A stretch of 64,000 nucleotides of DNA, taken from contig JAQCEA010000013.1 of the NCBI GenBank assembly GCA_027620495.1, forward strand, positions 1-64,000, in the 5' to 3' direction. Origin of the DNA: Pseudomonadota bacterium. Its GTDB lineage: Bacteria; Pseudomonadota; Alphaproteobacteria; Puniceispirillales; Puniceispirillaceae. The position numbers and the translations under genes are program-made. This document shows, piece by piece, positions 1 to 10,044 of the stretch; position 1 is the stretch's first letter; the number at the start of each line of letters is the position of its first letter. Below the pieces are notes generated by a model. The model was given only the letters and a program-made list of their open reading frames with translations, was not told where the DNA came from and made no database searches.

Positions 1-81
1 CAGACCACATCATGGACTAAATATGCGACCGCCCGTACCTGAAACACTAATAGAGTAATCGAAAATTAGTGGCACAGAAAA

Positions 82-315
82 TTGGGGCTAGACAACCAGT
101 TTTTCAATTATTTGAAAGATAGTTTCGATGTGCTTTATGAAGAAGGCTGCTCAGGTGCGCCGAAAATGATGAATATCGGCCTTCATTGTCGTCTTGCAGG
201 GCGGCCAGGCCGGACGGCGGCAATTAGACGCTTTGTTGAATATGCCGCAGGTCACAAACGCGTTTGGTTTGCCACTCGCGCTCAGATTGCAACCCATTGG
301 CGGCAATTGAGTTAA
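82..315 (+). pseudogene. C-terminal remnant of a PuuE-type allantoinase (polysaccharide deacetylase family)
   Basis: The 77 codons read like the last quarter of PuuE-type allantoinases, including a segment of the form KMMNIGLHCRLAGRPGR and a closing ARAQIATHW. Intact members are about 300 residues and open allantoin in purine breakdown. Only a TTG could start this ORF. The same frame has stops at about 40 and 67. Bases 2-58 in another frame may hold the preceding part of the protein, which suggests a frameshift. It is therefore most likely a broken gene. It sits just upstream of the urease operon, where an intact ureide pathway would make functional sense. The rest of the gene lies outside the window, so a sequencing error cannot be excluded. 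Confidence 0.55.
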
Positions 316-435
316 TTTATCAAAATATGAAAAATGAACACAATGCCAAATGTGCCAATTAATTTGCAAATTGGTAAACATTGTGTTGAATGTTGCATAT
401 ATTATCTCAGGTAAAATAACCCAGACTGATTCGGT

Positions 436-1272
436 ATGTGTAAGAGTTTCCAACCAAGTCCAACTACTTCACAAGTTGATTTACAGCGCGCACGCGGCGT
501 AATCGAACTCGATATTGTGGGAGGCAAGTTGGATCGATTCTATCAATCTGGATCGTCCAAGGTCTTTCTGCCCAAAACGTATGCCAAGACAATTGAGGCT
601 GTTTTGGTCAATACTGCTGGTGGATTGGCTAGCGGCGATGAGTTCGTTTGGCGTCTTGGTGCTTACGGTACCACGCATTTAACTGTTTCCACACAAACAG
701 CGGAGCGGGTTTATCGTTCATTAGGCCAGCAGACTGCAAAAATGCGAATTGACATGAAGCTCACTGGCAATGCCAGCTTGCACTGGTTGCCGCAAGAGAC
801 AATCTTTTTTGATGGCGCCAATTTTTTGCGCCACTTGAATGTTGAGATGGAAGGCGACTCTAGCTTTCTTGCAAGTGAAATAATGGTATTTGGGCGCACG
901 GCAATGTCAGAAACTGTCAATCACGGCAGAGTCTTGGATCATTGGCGAATATCACGCGATGGTAAATTAATTCATGCGGAGGCATTGCGCTTAGAGGATC
1001 AAATTAGCCAAAAGTTGGAGACTATGGCGAGTGCTGCTGGAAACATATGCCTTGCAACCACTTTATATATTGGTACTGATGCAGAGAGCAAAGTTGATGC
1101 TGCACGCAAATTTTTTAAAAAAACCGGTGAAGTAAGAAGTGCAATTTCTGCTTGGGACGGGAAGCTTGTAATTCGAACTCTATGTGAGGACACAGCTCGA
1201 TTAAAAAAACTAATGGCACAATATATTGAACAATGTCGCGCTATTGCTAGTCCACGTGTTTGGGGTGATTAA
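436..1272 (+). CDS. ureD: Urease accessory protein UreD
   Basis: UreD (UreH) is the scaffold that binds apo-urease and, with UreF and UreG, loads nickel into the active site. The protein has 278 residues, the usual size, with typical UreD segments such as VNTAGGLASGD near residue 55 and TVSTQTAERVYRS near residue 80. It is the first gene of a urease operon and is followed after about 60 bases by ureA. The ATG at 436 lacks a strong ribosome binding site, but it gives the expected length and N-terminus. The gene is visibly richer in A and T than the 20-28 kb part of the window. Confidence 0.93.
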   Translation: MCKSFQPSPTTSQVDLQRARGVIELDIVGGKLDRFYQSGSSKVFLPKTYAKTIEAVLVNTAGGLASGDEFVWRLGAYGTTHLTVSTQTAERVYRSLGQQTAKMRIDMKLTGNASLHWLPQETIFFDGANFLRHLNVEMEGDSSFLASEIMVFGRTAMSETVNHGRVLDHWRISRDGKLIHAEALRLEDQISQKLETMASAAGNICLATTLYIGTDAESKVDAARKFFKKTGEVRSAISAWDGKLVIRTLCEDTARLKKLMAQYIEQCRAIASPRVWGD

Positions 1273-1333
1273 AGTATTCATGCTACACTGAACGTGATCA
1301 TATGCCCTCGCTATCGGCAAGGAGATTTAGTGA

Positions 1334-1642
1334 ATGAAGTTAACACCACGAGAAAAAGACAAGTTGTTGGTGAGTGTTGCTGCAATGGTGGCGCGAGGCC
1401 GCTTGCAGCGGGGAGTTAAGTTGAACTATCCAGAAGCAATAGCTCTTATTACGGATTTTGTTGTTGAGGGTGCGCGCGACGGTCGCACTGTTGCTGATTT
1501 GATGGAGGCTGGGGCGCACGTTGTTGGTGAAGCGGACTGCATGCCGGGCGTTGCTAAAATGATCCATGATGTACAGGTCGAGGCAACTTTCCCCGATGGG
1601 ACTAAATTAGTTACTGTTCACCATCCAATCCGCCGAAAATAG
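1334..1642 (+). CDS. ureA: Urease gamma subunit UreA
   Basis: This is the small gamma subunit of the cytoplasmic nickel enzyme that hydrolyses urea to ammonia and carbamate. It has 102 residues against about 100 in the family, starts [12 protein letters not shown], and carries the conserved [10 protein letters not shown] and ADLMEAG segments. An AAGGAG box about ten bases before the ATG fixes the start. UreA and UreB are separate genes here, as in most proteobacteria, and not fused as in Helicobacter. Confidence 0.97.
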   Translation: MKLTPREKDKLLVSVAAMVARGRLQRGVKLNYPEAIALITDFVVEGARDGRTVADLMEAGAHVVGEADCMPGVAKMIHDVQVEATFPDGTKLVTVHHPIRRK

Positions 1643-1662
1643 ATTAAGTGAGAGGTCACCCC

Positions 1663-1968
1663 ATGATCCCTGGAGAAATTATTGTTGCTGATGGCGAGAT
1701 TATCCTAAATGCAGATCGTGATACTATTAATATGAAAGTTTCAAACACTGGTGATAGACCAGTGCAAATCGGTAGTCACTACCACTTCGCTGAAGCAAAT
1801 ATAGCCCTGAAATTTAACCGGGGAGATGCGCGTGGAATGCGGCTTGATATTGCTGCCGGAACAGCAGTGAGGTTCGAACCTGGGCAGACACGCGAAGTGC
1901 GACTTGTACCAATGGCAGGTGCGAGACGCATTTTTGGATTCAATGGTCAAATAATGGGGGATTTATAA
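1663..1968 (+). CDS. ureB: Urease beta subunit UreB
   Basis: This is the beta subunit of the urease heterotrimer. The ORF track starts it at a GTG (1648), but the family N-terminus [13 protein letters not shown] begins at the ATG at 1663, preceded by an AGAGGT ribosome binding site, so the start is set there (101 residues). Typical segments are [20 protein letters not shown] and a closing [12 protein letters not shown]. The stop codon lies directly against the ureC start, which points to translational coupling. Confidence 0.96.
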   Translation: MIPGEIIVADGEIILNADRDTINMKVSNTGDRPVQIGSHYHFAEANIALKFNRGDARGMRLDIAAGTAVRFEPGQTREVRLVPMAGARRIFGFNGQIMGDL

Positions 1969-3678
1969 ATGCCGACAAAAATTTCCCGGAGCGCCTACGC
2001 TGACATGTATGGGCCAACCACTGGCGACAGGCTTCGCTTGGCGGATACAGATTTGATTATTGAAGTTGAACACGATCTTACACATTACGGTGAAGAGGTA
2101 AAGTTTGGAGGGGGCAAAGTCATACGTGATGGCATGGGTCAATCCCAAGTGACGCGGTTGGGTGGTGCGGTCGATACTGTAATCACCAACGCACTTATTA
2201 TCGATGTTTCAGGCATTTACAAAGCTGATGTGGGATTAAAGGACGGCTTGATTTGCGCCATTGGCAAGGCTGGCAACCCGGACACTCAAGCGGGCGTTGA
2301 TATTGTAATTGGGCCAGGAACTGAGGTGATTGCGGGTGAGGGACATATTCTGACTGCTGGGGGATTTGACAGCCATATTCATTTTATTTGTCCTCAGCAA
2401 ATTGATGATGCCTTGCATTCGGGGCTGACCACGATGCTTGGTGGTGGAACAGGCCCTGCACACGGCACTTTGGCCACAACCTGTACACCAGGAGGTTGGC
2501 ACATTAGTCGAATGTTGCAAGCAGCCGATGGCCTGCCGATGAACCTTGCATTTGCTGGCAAGGGAAACGCTTCAATGCCTGCGGCTTTGGAAGAGCAAGT
2601 CATGGCTGGTGCTTGCGCCCTGAAATTGCATGAAGATTGGGGGACAACGCCAGCTGCAATCGATACATGCCTGTCTGTTGCCGACGCCATGGATGTTCAG
2701 GTCATGATCCATACCGACACTTTAAACGAAAGTGGCTTTGTTGAGCATACTGTAAACGCGATGAAGCGTCGGGTAATTCATGCGTTTCATACTGAAGGGG
2801 CAGGCGGTGGCCATGCACCCGATATTATTAAGATTTGTGGCGAGCCATTTGTAATCCCCTCTTCAACAAACCCGACCCGTCCTTATACGGTCAACACATT
2901 AGAAGAGCATCTTGATATGCTGATGGTGTGCCACCATCTCGATAAATCTATCCCAGAAGATGTGGCGTTTGCTGAAAGCCGGATCCGCCGTGAAACTATT
3001 GCTGCCGAAGATATACTACATGACATAGGTGCATTTTCTATAATCGCATCGGATAGTCAGGCAATGGGGCGTGTTGGAGAGGTTATTATTCGTACATGGC
3101 AGACTGCACACAAGATGAAGATTCAGCGGGGAAGATTGTCAGAAGAAAACGGCGAAAATGATAATGAGCGTGTGAAACGCTACATCGCTAAATATACGAT
3201 CAATCCAGCGATTGCTCATGGCATTTCGGGCTATATTGGCTCAATTGCAGTCGGGAAACGGGCTGATTTGGTTATGTGGAAACCAGCCTTTTTCGGCGTA
3301 AAGCCCGAAATGGTTCTGTTAGGCGGCAGCATTGCAGTTGCACAAATGGGGGATCCAAATGCGTCTATTCCGACGCCACAGCCAGTTTATACCCGACCGA
3401 TGTTTGCTGCTTTTGGACGATCTGTTGAGCATTCAGCTGTCACATTTGTTAGTAGCGCAGCGCAAGCTAACGATATCAGGTCTCAGCTGGGTCTTGCAAA
3501 GACAACGCTACCTGTTTCCCATACACGTGATATTTCAAAGGCTGATATGATTTATAACAACCATTGCCCAGTAATTGATGTGGACCCGGAAACTTATGAG
3601 GTGCACGCCGATGGCATATTGCTAACCTGTGAGCCGGCGAGCGAATTGCCATTGGCACAACGTTATTTTCTGTATTAG
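1969..3678 (+). CDS. ureC: Urease alpha (catalytic) subunit UreC
   Basis: This is the catalytic subunit, an amidohydrolase-fold protein with a di-nickel centre. Its 569 residues match the family length. All expected nickel ligands are visible: the SHIH pair (His136 and His138), the lysine to be carbamylated (Lys219 in [11 protein letters not shown]), His248 ([11 protein letters not shown]), His274 ([14 protein letters not shown]) and the aspartate in [11 protein letters not shown]. The flap motif [12 protein letters not shown] near residue 320 is present. Nothing suggests loss of function. It is transcribed with ureAB and the accessory genes. Confidence 0.98.
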   Translation: MPTKISRSAYADMYGPTTGDRLRLADTDLIIEVEHDLTHYGEEVKFGGGKVIRDGMGQSQVTRLGGAVDTVITNALIIDVSGIYKADVGLKDGLICAIGKAGNPDTQAGVDIVIGPGTEVIAGEGHILTAGGFDSHIHFICPQQIDDALHSGLTTMLGGGTGPAHGTLATTCTPGGWHISRMLQAADGLPMNLAFAGKGNASMPAALEEQVMAGACALKLHEDWGTTPAAIDTCLSVADAMDVQVMIHTDTLNESGFVEHTVNAMKRRVIHAFHTEGAGGGHAPDIIKICGEPFVIPSSTNPTRPYTVNTLEEHLDMLMVCHHLDKSIPEDVAFAESRIRRETIAAEDILHDIGAFSIIASDSQAMGRVGEVIIRTWQTAHKMKIQRGRLSEENGENDNERVKRYIAKYTINPAIAHGISGYIGSIAVGKRADLVMWKPAFFGVKPEMVLLGGSIAVAQMGDPNASIPTPQPVYTRPMFAAFGRSVEHSAVTFVSSAAQANDIRSQLGLAKTTLPVSHTRDISKADMIYNNHCPVIDVDPETYEVHADGILLTCEPASELPLAQRYFLY

Positions 3679-3688
3679 GAGGTGTTAG

Positions 3689-4159
3689 ATGGCGGATAAT
3701 GAAAGACCATCAGCCGTATTATATGCCAACCATATCCGCCAAGATGCAATTCACCACGATTTTGATCTGCGAGTTACATTAGATTTTGAAGCGCGGTTTT
3801 TAAGGCGTAAGAGGATGGTAACTGATTGCGGTATAGCATTTACTGTTGATCTTGCTGAGACGGTCTCACTCAATTCGAATGATGCATTTGTTTTGGAAGA
3901 TGGTCGTCAGATTATAATTAAAGCTGCTGCTGAACCAATTATAGAAATCCGCCATCCGGCTCTTGCGAAGATTGCCTGGCACATAGGTAATCGTCACACA
4001 CCATGCGAAATCAGCGAGGACTGTTTAATAATCCGTCAAGATCATGTCTTAGAAGATCTTTTGATACGGTTGGGCGCCACCCTCAAAAATGCTGAAGCAC
4101 CATTTAATCCTGAAGGAGGCGCTTATGGTGTTGGCCGTACGCATAGCCATGAACATTGA
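3689..4159 (+). CDS. ureE: Urease accessory protein UreE (nickel metallochaperone)
   Basis: UreE carries nickel to the UreDFG-urease complex. The protein has 156 residues, with an N-terminal UreE fold and the segment HPALAKIAWHIGNRHTPCEI that contains the conserved metal-binding histidine. The C-terminus is only mildly histidine-rich (GRTHSHEH), so nickel storage is probably limited. A strong AGGAGGTG ribosome binding site precedes the ATG. Its end nearly overlaps the start of ureF. Confidence 0.95.
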   Translation: MADNERPSAVLYANHIRQDAIHHDFDLRVTLDFEARFLRRKRMVTDCGIAFTVDLAETVSLNSNDAFVLEDGRQIIIKAAAEPIIEIRHPALAKIAWHIGNRHTPCEISEDCLIIRQDHVLEDLLIRLGATLKNAEAPFNPEGGAYGVGRTHSHEH

Positions 4160-4161
4160 CC

Positions 4162-4854
4162 ATGGCAACATTAACTGACCCCATTCATCAGATGCAGACC
4201 CTCGCTGCGTTGTTTTCGCAAACATTCCCAATTGGCGCATTTTCGTATTCACACGGTCTTGAGGCTGCCATTGCCACTGGCAAGATTTGTGATTGCAATA
4301 CTGCACATGACTGGATCGAAACATGTCTTATCGGCGGCAGCGGTCACAATGATGCGATTTTGATGGCTAATACATATAATACAGCTAAAAATGGATCGTC
4401 TGACCATGGCATAACTGATGAGATTAGAGCGATAAACGAGCTGTCTTTCGCATTATGTTCTGGTGCCGAACGTGCTCAAGAGAGTCGCGAATTAGGAGAC
4501 AATTTTGTTCGCACCGTCGATCAAATTTACCAATTGGGACTTGAGCAATCTTCACCACTCGCCTATCCAGTTGCGGCCGGTCTCACAGTCCGCTATCTCG
4601 GTTGCGGCCTTAAGCTTGGTTTGACCTTTTTCCTTCAAGGATTTGTCAGCAATTTAATTTCAGTGGTGGTGCGATCAGTTCCTATTGGGCAATCTGATGG
4701 GCAAATCATGCTTGCTCGACTGATGCCTGCGATGGCAAAACTTGCTGAAGAGGCAGAAACAGCAACACTTGATGACGTCGGTGGCTATGCCATTCTTGCC
4801 GATCATGCTTCTATTCTTCATGAAACTCTTGAACCGAGGATTTATCGGACGTGA
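4162..4854 (+). CDS. ureF: Urease accessory protein UreF
   Basis: UreF binds UreD and controls the GTPase UreG during nickel insertion. The track starts at a TTG overlapping the ureE stop. The ATG at 4162 gives [20 protein letters not shown] and is preferred. The family signature [15 protein letters not shown] is near the N-terminus, and [10 protein letters not shown] lies in the middle. Length is 230 residues, as usual. The gene ends in a four-base overlap with the GTG start of ureG. Confidence 0.94.
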   Translation: MATLTDPIHQMQTLAALFSQTFPIGAFSYSHGLEAAIATGKICDCNTAHDWIETCLIGGSGHNDAILMANTYNTAKNGSSDHGITDEIRAINELSFALCSGAERAQESRELGDNFVRTVDQIYQLGLEQSSPLAYPVAAGLTVRYLGCGLKLGLTFFLQGFVSNLISVVVRSVPIGQSDGQIMLARLMPAMAKLAEEAETATLDDVGGYAILADHASILHETLEPRIYRT

Positions 4855-5543
4855 CTGGTCAAAATCAAAAAACTGTTGGGAAAGGGGTAAGGGCTTCTAG
4901 CCGCAATGGCCCTTTACGTGTTGGCATCGGTGGGCCAGTTGGGGCTGGCAAAACGAGTATGACTGAAGCACTTTGCCGCTATTTGGCACCGCAAATTTCT
5001 TTGGCGGTAATTACTAACGATATTTACACGCGAGAAGACGCTGACTATTTGATGCAGGTGCAAGCATTGCCTGCTGAGCGAATTAGGGGAGTTGAAACTG
5101 GTGGCTGTCCGCATACAGCAATCCGTGAGGATGCATCAGTGAACCTTGCCGCGGTTTCGGATCTTCGGGCTGCAATTCCTGATCTAGATATCATCCTAAT
5201 TGAGTCTGGGGGAGATAATTTGGCTGCAACTTTCAGTCCTGAATTAGCTGACCTGACGATCTATGTGATTGATGTTTGCATGGGCGGTGATATACCTCGT
5301 AAGAAAGGCCCAGCTCTGACAAAATCTGATATGCTGGTTGTCAATAAGGTTGAGCTTGCACCATATGTAGGTGTGGATATAGAGAAAATGAAGACAGACA
5401 CGGCGACCGCGCGCAATGGTCGTCCTTATATTTTTGGGTCAATGCGCAAGAATGACGGAGTTGCCGAACTTGGTGACTTTATCCTCTACGAGGCCAACCT
5501 TGAGGGCAGCCACTCACCTGTTGCATTTCGCGCTGATTTATAA
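4851..5543 (+). CDS. ureG: Urease accessory GTPase UreG
   Basis: UreG is the SIMIBI-class GTPase that powers nickel delivery. Visible motifs are the P-loop [10 protein letters not shown] (residues about 27-36), the metal-binding CPH in [31 protein letters not shown], and the guanine-specificity segment NKVEL. The protein has 230 residues, about 20-25 more than many UreG proteins, because of a polar N-terminal extension. The start is a GTG overlapping the ureF stop. It is the last gene of the operon, and no clear terminator follows. Confidence 0.96.
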   Translation: MTGQNQKTVGKGVRASSRNGPLRVGIGGPVGAGKTSMTEALCRYLAPQISLAVITNDIYTREDADYLMQVQALPAERIRGVETGGCPHTAIREDASVNLAAVSDLRAAIPDLDIILIESGGDNLAATFSPELADLTIYVIDVCMGGDIPRKKGPALTKSDMLVVNKVELAPYVGVDIEKMKTDTATARNGRPYIFGSMRKNDGVAELGDFILYEANLEGSHSPVAFRADL

Positions 5544-5590
5544 TCTGCGTATTGGGTGCTCGTGTTTTGACAGAAGCTAATATAGTTTTT

Positions 5591-6487
5591 TCAAACTAAG
5601 CGGATTGGTGGTTTTCGGCGCTGTCCGGATAGGGCATTCCCTGAAATGGCAATCAACAGCAAAATGCCGCCTAGAATGGTGTTCGTGGTCAACACCTCGC
5701 CTAGAAACAACCATACCCAAAAAGGGCCAAGAACCACTTCTGCAAGAGAGAGTAGTGTTAATTCAGCTGCTGGCACTGTCCGTGAGCCAAGTGTGTAAAG
5801 AACAAGACCAGCTCCAACCTGAAACACACCCATACTGAGCGATATTCCCATGTCTTTTGGCGAAATGACTAAGGGAAGTGAAACCGCAAAACAAATCCCC
5901 GCCATGATCAACAAGCCAAATAACCCGGATAGAAACACCACTGGCATCATATCATGGCTTTTGCCACGACGGAGGGTGATGGTAAAAATTGCAAAACTAA
6001 GGGCTGAGCCGATTGCCGATAAATTGCCATAAATTGCTGTACCACCAAATTTATCCGCAACCATTACCAAAACACCAATAATTGCGACAGCAATGGCGAT
6101 CCAGGTTTCTTTCCTAACTGCCTCACCAAGTACTAATTGGCCTAAAATAGCTGCCATGAACGGTGCACAAGCAAACAGCAACATGGCATTGCCAACGGAT
6201 GTTGCCTGAATGGAGTATATTCCGCCTGCATATGCTGCTACGAGTGAGAGCGCGCCAATGATCCCGTTAAGTCCCATCTGGCTAGCAAGAACAAGAGGGT
6301 TTTTGCGCCTCATCATATAAATGACAAGAGCAAGAAAAAGTGACAAGCTGATAGACCGTAAAAACAATATTTGCCAGGCTTCGGCATTTTCAATGAAACG
6401 CACACCAAGCCCAACAGTGGACCATAAAACACCCGCTACGAAGACTAGTGTCATACCACTTCTTTGAGAAAGAGTACCGTTTTGCAT
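5591..6487 (-). CDS. EamA/DMT-family transporter
   Basis: This is a drug/metabolite-transporter superfamily membrane protein of 298 residues with about ten predicted membrane helices arranged as two EamA repeats. The second begins around NLSAIGSALSFAIFTITLRRG. Members export or import small metabolites, and the substrate cannot be read from sequence. It is convergent with ureG and alone on the minus strand, so a link to urea metabolism is only positional. Confidence 0.85.
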   Translation of the reverse strand: MQNGTLSQRSGMTLVFVAGVLWSTVGLGVRFIENAEAWQILFLRSISLSLFLALVIYMMRRKNPLVLASQMGLNGIIGALSLVAAYAGGIYSIQATSVGNAMLLFACAPFMAAILGQLVLGEAVRKETWIAIAVAIIGVLVMVADKFGGTAIYGNLSAIGSALSFAIFTITLRRGKSHDMMPVVFLSGLFGLLIMAGICFAVSLPLVISPKDMGISLSMGVFQVGAGLVLYTLGSRTVPAAELTLLSLAEVVLGPFWVWLFLGEVLTTNTILGGILLLIAISGNALSGQRRKPPIRLV

Positions 6488-6940
6488 TTAAGTTATAACC
6501 AATTAGTCTTAAGCCAAATGACATAGACGCATTAATTTACCGATTTGGGAATTTATATTTTCGTTTTAAGGTTTTGGAAACTTGCATACTTTAGGTGCAG
6601 GGAGTGATGTTTCTAGGGCGCAGTAACCATAGGCCCCTTATTGCTGCAAAACCAAAATGCAATTAACAATCGTTAAGCTCCATTCGAGCAATGATGTTTT
6701 CTGAATTCGCACGACCTATTCGCTAGTGTTTCTTCATTTCAATTCAAAGTCAGTTTTTGAGAAAGCTAACTAGTGGAAGAAATTTTCTCATTAAGGGCCT
6801 GCTCTACTTTTTGTTTGTTGTCATGTCTTGAGGCAGTTCTATTATTGTAGCAATGCCATCATAGCATGAAAATGATTGTTCCAATGCGTTTAAAATAGGT
6901 TCAATGTCTTGCTGGGCGTTTTTGCGAGTAATGGTGTTTA
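6488..6940. other. Intergenic region with no recognised gene
   Basis: This 453-base gap lies between two divergent EamA transporter genes and should hold both promoters. No RNA gene or clear terminator was recognised. On the minus strand a frame stays open for more than 40 codons before a TAG at 6804-6806, containing DIEPILNALEQSFSCYDG. It has no good start and overlaps the 5' end of the next gene. It could be chance or the remnant of a lost gene. Confidence 0.4.
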
Positions 6941-7813
6941 ATGAACATGACCTATAATACCAAAGGCGTCATCTTTATTTTAGTGAGTATGTTTGGTTTT
7001 GTCGTTAATGACACCTTGATGAAATCACTTTTCATAACTTTTCCGCTTGTTGAGATTATTTTTCTGCGGGCACTGTTCTGCCTACTGCCTCTTTTTATCG
7101 CAATAAAAATTCAGCGTGTTGCCATCGTCAATTATTCCCGTACCAGCTGGAGTTTGATGCTGCTAAGAGGGTTTGCTGAAGTTATGGCAACACTAACATT
7201 TCTAAATGCATTGAAACATCTTCCGTTACCGAATGTAACGGCAATCATTCAGATACTGCCCTTAACTGTGACCATGGCGGCCGCATTGTTTCTGAATGAA
7301 CGGGTGGGCTTGAAAAGATGGACAGCCATCGTCATTGGTTTTATCGGCGTGCTGATAGTTATAAAGCCTGGAACAGAGGGGTTCTCAAGCTATTCATATT
7401 ATGCGGTTCTTTCGGTCATTTTCGTGACCATGAGAGAGATTGTTACCCGCAAGATTCCAGCTGAGGTTCCTGCAATAATGATAACTTTCATAACCGCGTT
7501 AAGTGTTGGCATCACGGCAACTATCTGTTTGCCGTTCATCACACTGAAAGCCCTTGATGCAACTGCGTTCATGCTGGTCTGGTCGGCTGGCATGGCGATT
7601 TTTGTAGGTTATTTTTTTAGCATCAAGTCCATGCGTATTGGTGAGATTAGCTTTGTATCTCAATTCAGATATACAGCGATGATCTGGGCTGTTCTTTTCG
7701 GCTATTTTGTCTTTAATGATATTCCGGCTCAGAACACGATAATTGGCGCGGTCATTATTGTTGCATCGGGCTTATACGCTTTCCACTGTAAGAGACTTAA
7801 AGAGGCTACATGA
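6941..7813 (+). CDS. EamA/DMT-family transporter
   Basis: This is a second DMT-superfamily protein (290 residues, about ten membrane helices, two EamA repeats). Segments such as RALFCLLPLFIAIKI and the conserved NVTAIIQILPLTVTMAAALFLNE are typical of the S-adenosylmethionine/riboflavin-like exporter branch, but the substrate is unknown. Two in-frame ATGs lie close together (6941 and 6947). It differs clearly in sequence from the transporter at 5591, so it is not a recent duplicate. The 53-bp repeat copy 1 follows about 100 bases downstream. Confidence 0.85.
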   Translation: MNMTYNTKGVIFILVSMFGFVVNDTLMKSLFITFPLVEIIFLRALFCLLPLFIAIKIQRVAIVNYSRTSWSLMLLRGFAEVMATLTFLNALKHLPLPNVTAIIQILPLTVTMAAALFLNERVGLKRWTAIVIGFIGVLIVIKPGTEGFSSYSYYAVLSVIFVTMREIVTRKIPAEVPAIMITFITALSVGITATICLPFITLKALDATAFMLVWSAGMAIFVGYFFSIKSMRIGEISFVSQFRYTAMIWAVLFGYFVFNDIPAQNTIIGAVIIVASGLYAFHCKRLKEAT

Positions 7814-7916
7814 CAAAGGATGATGAAGACTCAAATCTCTGAATTTAGCTATGACAATCCTTTCAATTCAAAAGTTCAAGGTGTAAGCCAAGTTGATTGC
7901 GTATTCCGAGGCTACT

Positions 7917-7969
7917 TCATACCCAAGAGCTGATCGAAGGGCCTTGAACAAATCCTGCCCCCGCAACCA
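7917..7969 (+). repeat. 53-bp tRNA-tail-like dispersed repeat, copy 1
   Basis: This is the first of four same-orientation copies that run from TCATACCCAAG to CCCCCGCAACCA. It differs from copy 3 at three positions in the first half. The last ~20 bases (AAATCCTGCCCCCGCAACCA) match the 3' end expected of an initiator tRNA gene (T-arm 3' strand, acceptor strand, CCA), but no complete tRNA precedes them. Flanking bases do not resemble those of the other copies. Confidence 0.85.
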
Positions 7970-8045
7970 TCAAGACCCTACTAAAATCACTATTCTTTTG
8001 GATGATGATTTTTGTGCGTGGCCACTAGCCAAACAATGTTTAGAT

Positions 8046-8609
8046 TTATTTAGAAACCACAAAAACGCTGCTGGTTATCTTTTTGCCAGCAAGGCTGAGG
8101 CCACTATGATCATTGGCATAAAGCGACACGGATACCTCATTTCGCCCCAGTGGCAGTTTGGGAATATGTTGCCAGTCGCTATAGGCACGACTGAGTTTGT
8201 TGCCATTAACGTAGATATGTGCATGGCCATGTCCTTGCATGTTTTCATATCCGGCAGCAGCGGCATCAAAGGTGAAGTTCTTGGTAATTATATTCAGGTT
8301 CCAACCCCCAACTGGATCTGCAAGTATCTCTATATTCAAATCAGGTTTGGCAACCCAGTCATCGACCGACATTAGTTTTTCACCATGGGACATTTGCCTG
8401 CTAACAATCTCAAGATTTGGTCCGCCACCATCAGATGACCACAGAGCAATCCAACTCCAACAAACGGCGCCACCTAATAGTGCACCACTGAGGAATGCTA
8501 CCAATAAATCACTTGTTTTGGCTCTTGATGCAGTGGTTCTTTTATCTGCCTGAAGTCGGGATGCGCCCCAATTTGGACTTTTACTGTTCGGCAATGTGTA
8601 CTCCTGCAT
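8046..8609 (-). CDS. Membrane-anchored periplasmic protein, unknown function
   Basis: The protein has 187 residues: a polar N-terminus, one hydrophobic helix (LVAFLSGALLGGAVCWSWIAL, about residues 35-55) and a periplasmic domain with the segment GHGHAHIYVNGNKLSRAYSDW and a C-terminal stretch predicted to be beta-rich. The HGHAH cluster followed by a YVNG-type strand resembles small uncharacterised secreted domains; metal binding is a guess. The first ATG overlaps the end of the nicotinamidase gene by 29 bases, so the true start may lie a little further in. It is probably co-transcribed with pncA. Confidence 0.6.
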   Translation of the reverse strand: MQEYTLPNSKSPNWGASRLQADKRTTASRAKTSDLLVAFLSGALLGGAVCWSWIALWSSDGGGPNLEIVSRQMSHGEKLMSVDDWVAKPDLNIEILADPVGGWNLNIITKNFTFDAAAAGYENMQGHGHAHIYVNGNKLSRAYSDWQHIPKLPLGRNEVSVSLYANDHSGLSLAGKKITSSVFVVSK

Positions 8610-9180
8610 CCTTCATTTCTTTAAGTGAAATGTCGAGCGATCCATTGAGGTTGATGGCGCGGCAAGCAGACAACAACAAATTAACATGATAGCCGTGGTT
8701 TCTAGCATCAATTGCTGACCAAGCCACACAATAATCTGTCGCAAGGCCGACCAATGTCAAGTTGGCACATCCGCGTTCCTTTAAGAACCCATCCAAGCCA
8801 GTCGGGGTTGTTCTGTCATTTTCAAGAAAGGCTGAATAGGAGTCCACCTCAGGATTCATGCCTTTGCGGATGACAGCATTTGCAAGGTCAGTATTCAGAT
8901 CAGGGTGAAATGCTGCGCCAATGCTACCTTGAATGCAATGGTCAGGCCAAAGAACTTGTGAGCCATAATTCATGTCAAATGTCGTAAAAGGCTCAGCGCC
9001 ATCATGCGATGAGGCAAAACTGGAGTGTCCATTTGGATGCCAGTCCTGGGTTAATACCACAAGATCAAAACTTTCCATCATGGCATTGATTTTCGGCATG
9101 ATTTCATCACCACCAGCAACAGCTAAGGCTCCACCTGGGCAAAAATCATTTTGTGGATCAATCACGACGAGAGCTCTCAT
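8581..9180 (-). CDS. pncA: Nicotinamidase (isochorismatase family)
   Basis: It hydrolyses nicotinamide to nicotinate and ammonia for NAD salvage. The track ORF starts upstream, but MRALVVIDPQNDFCPGG begins at 9180 behind a GGGAGGTGGG ribosome binding site, giving 199 residues, the normal PncA size. The catalytic aspartate (DPQNDF), the metal-site segment TQDWHPNGHSSFAS and the nucleophilic cysteine in LATDYCVAWSA are all present. It precedes the small anchored protein gene at 8046. Confidence 0.92.
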   Translation of the reverse strand: MRALVVIDPQNDFCPGGALAVAGGDEIMPKINAMMESFDLVVLTQDWHPNGHSSFASSHDGAEPFTTFDMNYGSQVLWPDHCIQGSIGAAFHPDLNTDLANAVIRKGMNPEVDSYSAFLENDRTTPTGLDGFLKERGCANLTLVGLATDYCVAWSAIDARNHGYHVNLLLSACRAINLNGSLDISLKEMKDAGVHIAEQ

Positions 9181-9348
9181 AACCCACCTCCCATTCTGAT
9201 ATTTAACAATTAAAATGCTACAGGACCGCTGGTTTATATGCAATCTTGTGATAACGAAATACATGACGCACTTTTATGAATTTCCGATACACTCCTTTGT
9301 CATGACCAGCTTGCAGAGCTTATTTATTGTGCCGAAATTAAGGTTACA

Positions 9349-10044
9349 TCATACACCAATAAATCGTTGAAAAAGGTCTGGTTTATCTTGAATTTCAGAC
9401 GCCCTTACTGGGTCGTGGCTTCGGCCATTTTCCAAAAATACCACACGGTCGGCGATAGAAAGCACGGCGTCAACCCGCTGCTCGACAAGAAGTATGGCAA
9501 CCCCACGATCTCGAAGTGTTTTAACTGCATAACGGATTTGATCAATCATAGAGGGTTGAAGCCCTTCAGTTGGTTCATCTAGTAGTAGTATTTTAGGGCT
9601 GATGCATAGTGCTCGTCCGGTTGCCAGCATCTGTTGTTCGCCACCAGACAGGGTGTCTGCGCGTTGGTGAAGTCTCTCACGAAGCCGCGGAAACATGTCT
9701 AACACCTCTTCCCTGAAACCATGGTCTTTGCCATTCACCATCAAACCAATTTCCAAATTTTCTTCTACTGTTAGCTCGGAAAATAATCGGCGGCCTTGTG
9801 GAATATAACCAATACCATGTCGCGGCACTTCATTGGCGGGAAGCTGGGAAATTTCTATACCATTACATGCAATCCGCCCCACGTCGGTGCTTATCAAGCC
9901 CATGATCGTTTTCAAACAGGTGCTTTTGCCGGCACCGTTTCGGCCAAACAAACAGACAATTTCTCCAGCTTGAACATCAAATGAAACGTTATGAAGAACC
10001 TGTGCGCCCTGATAGCCAGATGATATTTCCTTGACTACCAACAT
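9349..10044 (-). CDS. HAAT-family ABC transporter ATPase, LivF type
   Basis: This is the second ATPase of a branched-chain-amino-acid-type importer. Its 231 residues include Walker A GRNGAGKST, signature LSGGEQQML and Walker B ILLLDEPTEG. The IPQGRRLFSELTVEENL segment is typical of LivF/UrtE-type subunits. It overlaps the preceding LivG-type gene by one base and ends the five-gene operon. Confidence 0.9.
   Translation of the reverse strand: MLVVKEISSGYQGAQVLHNVSFDVQAGEIVCLFGRNGAGKSTCLKTIMGLISTDVGRIACNGIEISQLPANEVPRHGIGYIPQGRRLFSELTVEENLEIGLMVNGKDHGFREEVLDMFPRLRERLHQRADTLSGGEQQMLATGRALCISPKILLLDEPTEGLQPSMIDQIRYAVKTLRDRGVAILLVEQRVDAVLSIADRVVFLENGRSHDPVRASEIQDKPDLFQRFIGV

Noticed and set aside
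7893-8375. Plus-strand ORF of 160 codons
   Set aside because: It runs through repeat copy 1 and then antisense to the anchored periplasmic protein gene. It has no ribosome binding site and no protein-like features.
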